From Microbacterium sp. TNHR37B (lineage in GTDB: Bacteria; Actinomycetota; Actinomycetes; Actinomycetales; Microbacteriaceae), in the NCBI RefSeq assembly GCF_001620065.1, contig NZ_LQGV01000003.1, positions 434,001 to 498,000 of the forward strand: a stretch of DNA of 64,000 nucleotides. Direction: 5' to 3'. Positions 60,844-64,000 of the stretch are shown piece by piece. The notes beneath the pieces were generated by a model, which did no database searches, was not told the DNA's origin, and saw only the letters and a program-made list of their open reading frames with translations. Each line of letters opens with the position of its first letter. The stretch's first letter is position 1. The translations under genes and the position numbers were made by a program.

Positions 60844-62039
60844 GTCGTTCCTCCGATCGGCAGCCGGGCCGAGACCACGAACCAGTCCGGCCTTCCATTC
60901 TCATCCGCCTGCGGCCCCGCATTGACCCGGCCGCCCACCAGAGCGGCGCGCTCGTTCATGCCCATGAGTCCATGGCCGCCGCGGGGCGACTCGACGACGC
61001 CCCGCCGGTTGCGCACCTCCAGCTCCACGGCATCCGGATGCCAGGCCAGGCGTACGTCGACGCGGCCGCCGTCACCGTGTCGGAGGGCGTTGGTGAGCGC
61101 CTCCTGCAGGATGCGGTACACCGCCAGCTGTACGGCGGCGGGAGGCTCGCTCCGGGGCATGGGGTCGACGTCCACGCGCAGGTCGACTCCGGCAGCACGC
61201 ACCTGCGCATACAGCTGCTCGAGGTCGGCGATCGTCGGCTGCGGACCATCGGCTTGGCTATGCCGCAGCTGCGTCAGCAGCAGGCGGACATCCGCCAGAG
61301 CGGAGCGGGCGGTGCTGCCGATCGCCTCGAGAGACGCAGCGGCCGCCGCGGGGTCGGCAGTGGCGGCGTATCGCGCACCGTCGGCCTGAGCGATCACGAC
61401 GGCGAGGGAGTGCGCCACGACATCGTGCATGTCGCGGGCGATCCGGTTGCGCTCCGCCTCCACGGCGGTCTCGGCCTCGGCCCGCTCCTGCGCCAGCCGG
61501 TTGTCGCGCGCCCGGAAGGCGGTCCGCACGAGCGCGCCGACCGTCCAGGACAGGAGGAGCGCGAGCGCCGCGCTGAAGAAGACAGTGATACCGATGAGCA
61601 GATTCGTCTGGATGGCCCCTTCGAGGCTCCATCCACCGCGCACGAGGGGCGGAACGATCAGGTACACCGTGATCGCTGCGGCACCGAGCAGGCTCGAACC
61701 GAACCCGAGCCAGAAGAGCAGTCGTGAACCGTACGCCGCGGTGACGTAGAGGACGCCGAAGATCGCGACGTTCGCCGGCAGCGGCGGCAGCCCGAACAGC
61801 ATCTGCGCGATCGCCATCGCCCAGGCCAGGGTCAGGGCGAGAGGCGGCGACCAGCGGCGGATCCCCAGGGCGACCGCGAAACCGGCGCTGAGGATCGTGG
61901 CGATCAGCAGCGACCGGGTCGTGCCCACGCCTGTCCAATAGCCCAGTGGGACCGCCGTGAAGAGCATCGAGATCAGGAAGAACACCGCAGCGCCGACCAC
62001 GTCGACGACCTGCTGGTACGTCATCAGGGGCCGGAACAC
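60840..62039 (-). CDS. Sensor histidine kinase (HisKA_3 type)
   Basis: The 399-residue kinase has five or six N-terminal membrane segments (residues 8-165), a dimerisation/phospho-acceptor helix (ERNRIARDMHDVVAHSLAVV, with the phosphorylated His) and an ATP-binding domain (NALRHGDGGRVDV and GHGLMGMNERAALV). A GTG start at 62039 with TAGCGT 6 nt upstream suggests a leaderless transcript; an ATG at 62024 is the alternative but has no ribosome-binding site. It is paired with the response regulator downstream. Confidence 0.92.
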   Translation of the reverse strand: MFRPLMTYQQVVDVVGAAVFFLISMLFTAVPLGYWTGVGTTRSLLIATILSAGFAVALGIRRWSPPLALTLAWAMAIAQMLFGLPPLPANVAIFGVLYVTAAYGSRLLFWLGFGSSLLGAAAITVYLIVPPLVRGGWSLEGAIQTNLLIGITVFFSAALALLLSWTVGALVRTAFRARDNRLAQERAEAETAVEAERNRIARDMHDVVAHSLAVVIAQADGARYAATADPAAAAASLEAIGSTARSALADVRLLLTQLRHSQADGPQPTIADLEQLYAQVRAAGVDLRVDVDPMPRSEPPAAVQLAVYRILQEALTNALRHGDGGRVDVRLAWHPDAVELEVRNRRGVVESPRGGHGLMGMNERAALVGGRVNAGPQADENGRPDWFVVSARLPIGGTT

Positions 62040-62045
62040 ACAACG

Positions 62046-62051
62046 ACGCTA
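62046..62051 (-). promoter_or_regulatory. -10 box of a leaderless promoter for the histidine kinase
   Basis: TAGCGT on the minus strand lies 6 nt before the GTG at 62039. No ribosome-binding site is seen for this start or for the internal ATG. Confidence 0.5.
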
Positions 62052-62117
62052 CGCGAGCGACAGGCGCGGCGTCATCCACCGGAGGATGTATCCGCCGCCG
62101 ATGCCCGCCCGCCCGGG

Positions 62118-62573
62118 TCAGTCGACGGCCGGCATCAGGGGACGGTTCTCGAAGAAGGTCTGCAGCACGACGGTCGTGCGCGTACGCACCGAAGCCGCCG
62201 CCCGGATCTCGCGGATGAGGGCCTCGAGGGCGCGCGGGGTGGCGACGCGAACGAAGAGCATGTAGGCCGCGTCGCCCGCGATGGAGTGGCACGCCTCGAT
62301 CTCCTCGAGGTGCGCCAGCAGCTCGGGGGCATCGTCGGGCTGCGCGGGATCGAGCGGGGTGATCTCGATGAACGCCGCGAGCGGCTTCCCGACCTCCTCC
62401 GGATCGATCGTCGCGCGGTAGCCCGTGATCGCTCCCTCTGCTTCGAGACGCTTGAGCCGGGACTGCACGGCCGAGACCGACAGACCCACGGTGGCGGAGA
62501 GCTGCGCGAGCGTCGCCCGACCGTCACGCGCCAAGACACGGACGATGCCCGCGTCCACCTCCGAGAGAGCCAT
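62118..62573 (-). CDS. Lrp/AsnC-family transcriptional regulator
   Basis: The 151-residue protein has an N-terminal winged helix-turn-helix (VDAGIVRVLARDGRATLAQL, then SVSAVQSRLKRLEAEGAITG) and a C-terminal RAM/AsnC ligand-binding domain (AFIEITP and YMLFVRVATPRALEAL). It probably responds to an amino acid. The ATG at 62573 has TATCTT 7 nt upstream (leaderless type), directly abutting an Lrp-box-like sequence, so autoregulation is likely. It diverges from the DUF6421-like gene. Confidence 0.9.
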   Translation of the reverse strand: MALSEVDAGIVRVLARDGRATLAQLSATVGLSVSAVQSRLKRLEAEGAITGYRATIDPEEVGKPLAAFIEITPLDPAQPDDAPELLAHLEEIEACHSIAGDAAYMLFVRVATPRALEALIREIRAAASVRTRTTVVLQTFFENRPLMPAVD

Positions 62574-62580
62574 GACAAAC

Positions 62581-62586
62581 AAGATA
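62581..62586 (-). promoter_or_regulatory. -10 box of a leaderless lrp-family promoter
   Basis: TATCTT on the minus strand lies 7 nt before the ATG at 62573 and touches the Lrp-like palindrome at 62587-62601. Confidence 0.5.
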
Positions 62587-62601
62587 CCGGAAAATTTCCT
62601 G
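62587..62601. promoter_or_regulatory. Lrp-box-like palindrome
   Basis: CCGGAAAATTTCCTG matches the E. coli Lrp consensus (YAGHAWATTWTDCTR) at 11 of 15 positions and contains the perfect palindrome GGAAA-A-TTTCC. In a GC-rich genome this AT core stands out. It lies between the divergent lrp-family gene and the DUF6421-like gene, adjacent to the lrp -10. Confidence 0.55.
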
Positions 62602-62617
62602 TGGTGGCGGGCATGAA

Positions 62618-62638
62618 CGGGAAGCAATCCCGTAGAAT
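62618..62638 (+). promoter_or_regulatory. Inverted repeat and -10 before the DUF6421-like gene
   Basis: CGGGA-agcaa-TCCCG (62618-62632) is immediately followed by TAGAAT (62633-62638), a good -10 (5 of 6). The -35 is poor, so activation by a bound regulator is possible. The leader to the ATG at 62679 would be about 35 nt. Confidence 0.45.
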
Positions 62639-62678
62639 CGCCGGGATCCGTTCGCGCGACCCCGACAGGAGGTTCATC

Positions 62679-64000
62679 ATGTCCCTGACAACCGGCACCC
62701 CCCAGACCGTCATCGGCGAGCCCGAGGTCGTCGAGGACGGCCGCGCGCTCGCTGAGCAGCCGGCCTGGCTCGCGTTGAAGGACGCGGTGATCGGCCTGCA
62801 GGAACTGCAGACGCAGGACGGTTCCCTCGCCGAGGATGCCGATCCCGCCGAAGCACGGTCCTACGTCGCCGTCATCGTGGAGGCGATCCGCGCCCTGAGC
62901 CCCCTGTTCCCGCACGATGCCGAGTATCTCGCCGCGAGCATCCACGACTTCCAGCGGTGGTCGGACGGCGGCTTCGGGGTGCCCGACTTCCTCGACTCCC
63001 TCACCGCCTTCCAGCCGCAGCAGCACCGTGTGGACGGGCTGACGCACCTCGTCGTCTTCCCGATGTACACGCAGAACGGGTCCCGCAATCGCTTCGTCGA
63101 AGCGGTGCTGGTCGAGGTGATCTGGCCCGAGTTCATCGCCGAGCTGGAGACGACGTACACCAACGCCCTGTTCGTCTCGCTGCGCCTGCTCGATTTCACC
63201 CCCGGCTACGACACCAACTCCGCGGTCCTCTTTCCCGAGACGGTCGCGATGCGCGAGATTCCCACGTTCACCTGGGGCGCGATCTTCCAGGATCGTGAGG
63301 CGGCGCGGTATCGCCGCGTCGTGCGTGCGGCCGCGTCCATCACGAAGCTCGATCTTCCCGAGGCCGCCGCGCGCATGCTCGACGACCAGGCGCTCACCGA
63401 GAAGACGTTCGTGATGTGGGATCTCATCCACGACCGCACGCACATGCGCGGAGACCTCCCGTTCGACCCGTTCATGATCAAGCAGCGGATGCCCTACTTC
63501 CTCTATTCACTCGAGGAGCTGCGGTGCGACCTCACCGCCTTCCGCGAGTGCGTGTCGATCGAGAAGACGCTGGCAGAACGCGACGACACCCTGACCGCGG
63601 CCGAGGCGGAGATGCTCGAGCACGCGCGGCTCGTGCAGTACGCCGTGATCTTCGACCGCATCTTCCGATTCGCCATCACCGGCACTCGCGTCCGCAACTA
63701 CGACGGGCTGGGCGGCCAGCTGCTGTTCGCCTGGCTGCACCAGCGCGGCGTCCTGCACTGGACCGACACCGCGCTCGCGTTCGATTGGGAGGCGGTGCCG
63801 GCAGCCGTTGTCGCCCTCGGCGACGCGATCGACGAGCTCTACTGGCGCTCGATCGACCGCCCCAAGGTCTCTCACTGGCTCGCCGCGTACGACCTCGTGC
63901 GGGCGACCCTGGAGCCGCACCCTGCGTCGCGGTGGGCGCGGGGACTCTCGGACGAGATCCTGGCCGGACCGCCGAAGGGGTACACCGACGCCGTCCTGGA
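62679..64000 (+). CDS. DUF6421-like protein, 3' end beyond the window
   Basis: The reading frame is open from the ATG at 62679 to the end of the window (440 codons). It starts MSLTTGTPQTVIGEPEVVED, with AGGAGG 6 nt upstream, a strong ribosome-binding site. The sequence is mostly helical and includes WDLIHDRTHMRGDLPFDPFM and KQRMPYFLYSLEELRCDLTA, which resemble actinobacterial DUF6421 proteins. I cannot assign a reaction; the HDRTHMRG segment has His and Asp residues that could bind a metal. It diverges from an Lrp/AsnC regulator that may control it. Confidence 0.6.
   Translation, partial: MSLTTGTPQTVIGEPEVVEDGRALAEQPAWLALKDAVIGLQELQTQDGSLAEDADPAEARSYVAVIVEAIRALSPLFPHDAEYLAASIHDFQRWSDGGFGVPDFLDSLTAFQPQQHRVDGLTHLVVFPMYTQNGSRNRFVEAVLVEVIWPEFIAELETTYTNALFVSLRLLDFTPGYDTNSAVLFPETVAMREIPTFTWGAIFQDREAARYRRVVRAAASITKLDLPEAAARMLDDQALTEKTFVMWDLIHDRTHMRGDLPFDPFMIKQRMPYFLYSLEELRCDLTAFRECVSIEKTLAERDDTLTAAEAEMLEHARLVQYAVIFDRIFRFAITGTRVRNYDGLGGQLLFAWLHQRGVLHWTDTALAFDWEAVPAAVVALGDAIDELYWRSIDRPKVSHWLAAYDLVRATLEPHPASRWARGLSDEILAGPPKGYTDAVL

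Overview
The window comes from a high-GC Gram-positive actinobacterium, most likely Microbacteriaceae (Microbacterium-like). The evidence is the GC-rich codon use, the r-protein operon order, a GTG-started tuf, Ala/Lys-rich tails on many r-proteins, a cellobiose-type (CebR) operator and an LPxTG surface protein. No tRNA, rRNA, CRISPR array, IS element or prophage was recognised. This is chromosomal core DNA with short accessory insertions.

Layout. (1) 1-3.1 kb, minus strand: the start of an EEP-family nuclease/phosphatase gene, truA, a PfkB sugar kinase and a double-GNAT acetyltransferase. The last two sit between rplQ and truA. (2) 3.2-20.1 kb, minus strand: a long r-protein block read from right to left. 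It contains the S10 operon (rpsJ to rpsQ), the spc operon (rplN to rplO, then secY-adk-map), a DsbA-like membrane thiol oxidoreductase, and the infA-rpmJ-rpsM-rpsK-rpoA-rplQ cluster. rpsN (S14) and rpsD (S4) are missing from their usual slots. (3) 20.2-31.2 kb: a small MT0933-like protein and one giant gene of about 10.6 kb. The giant gene encodes a secreted, LPxTG-anchored protein of about 3,540 residues built from about 23 tandem DUF11-type modules. It lies between tuf and rpsJ, which are normally close. (4) 31.4-36.1 kb: the str operon (rpsL-rpsG-fusA-tuf) with a recognisable promoter and leader. (5) 36.2-41.7 kb: membrane and envelope proteins, including an FHA-domain protein and two related secreted Cys-containing proteins facing each other. 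(6) 41.9-49.5 kb: rpoB-rpoC with promoter and terminator. (7) 49.5-64 kb: 5-oxoprolinase genes (pxpA and a fused pxpBC), a spermidine-synthase-like protein, a TPR-like protein, an SprT-like metalloprotein, a ComB-like phosphatase, a domain-inverted GH3 beta-glucosidase under a CebR-type operator, a MacB-type ABC transporter with a LuxR-type two-component system, an Lrp/AsnC regulator and a DUF6421-type protein running off the end.

How it works together. Most of the window makes the translation and transcription machinery: r-proteins, EF-Tu, EF-G, IF-1, RNA polymerase alpha, beta and beta', SecY, Adk and Map. Intrinsic terminators and promoters divide it into transcription units: rpoBC; rpsL to fusA, with a separate tuf promoter; S10-spc; secY-adk-map; and infA to rplQ.

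Notable points. Eleven genes carry a TANNNT box exactly 6-7 nt upstream of the start codon, which is the signature of leaderless transcripts. An octamer GGCGTGTC/GACACGCC recurs in the S10, secY and infA leaders. Inside the giant gene a three-module block (about 1.21 kb) is duplicated in tandem.
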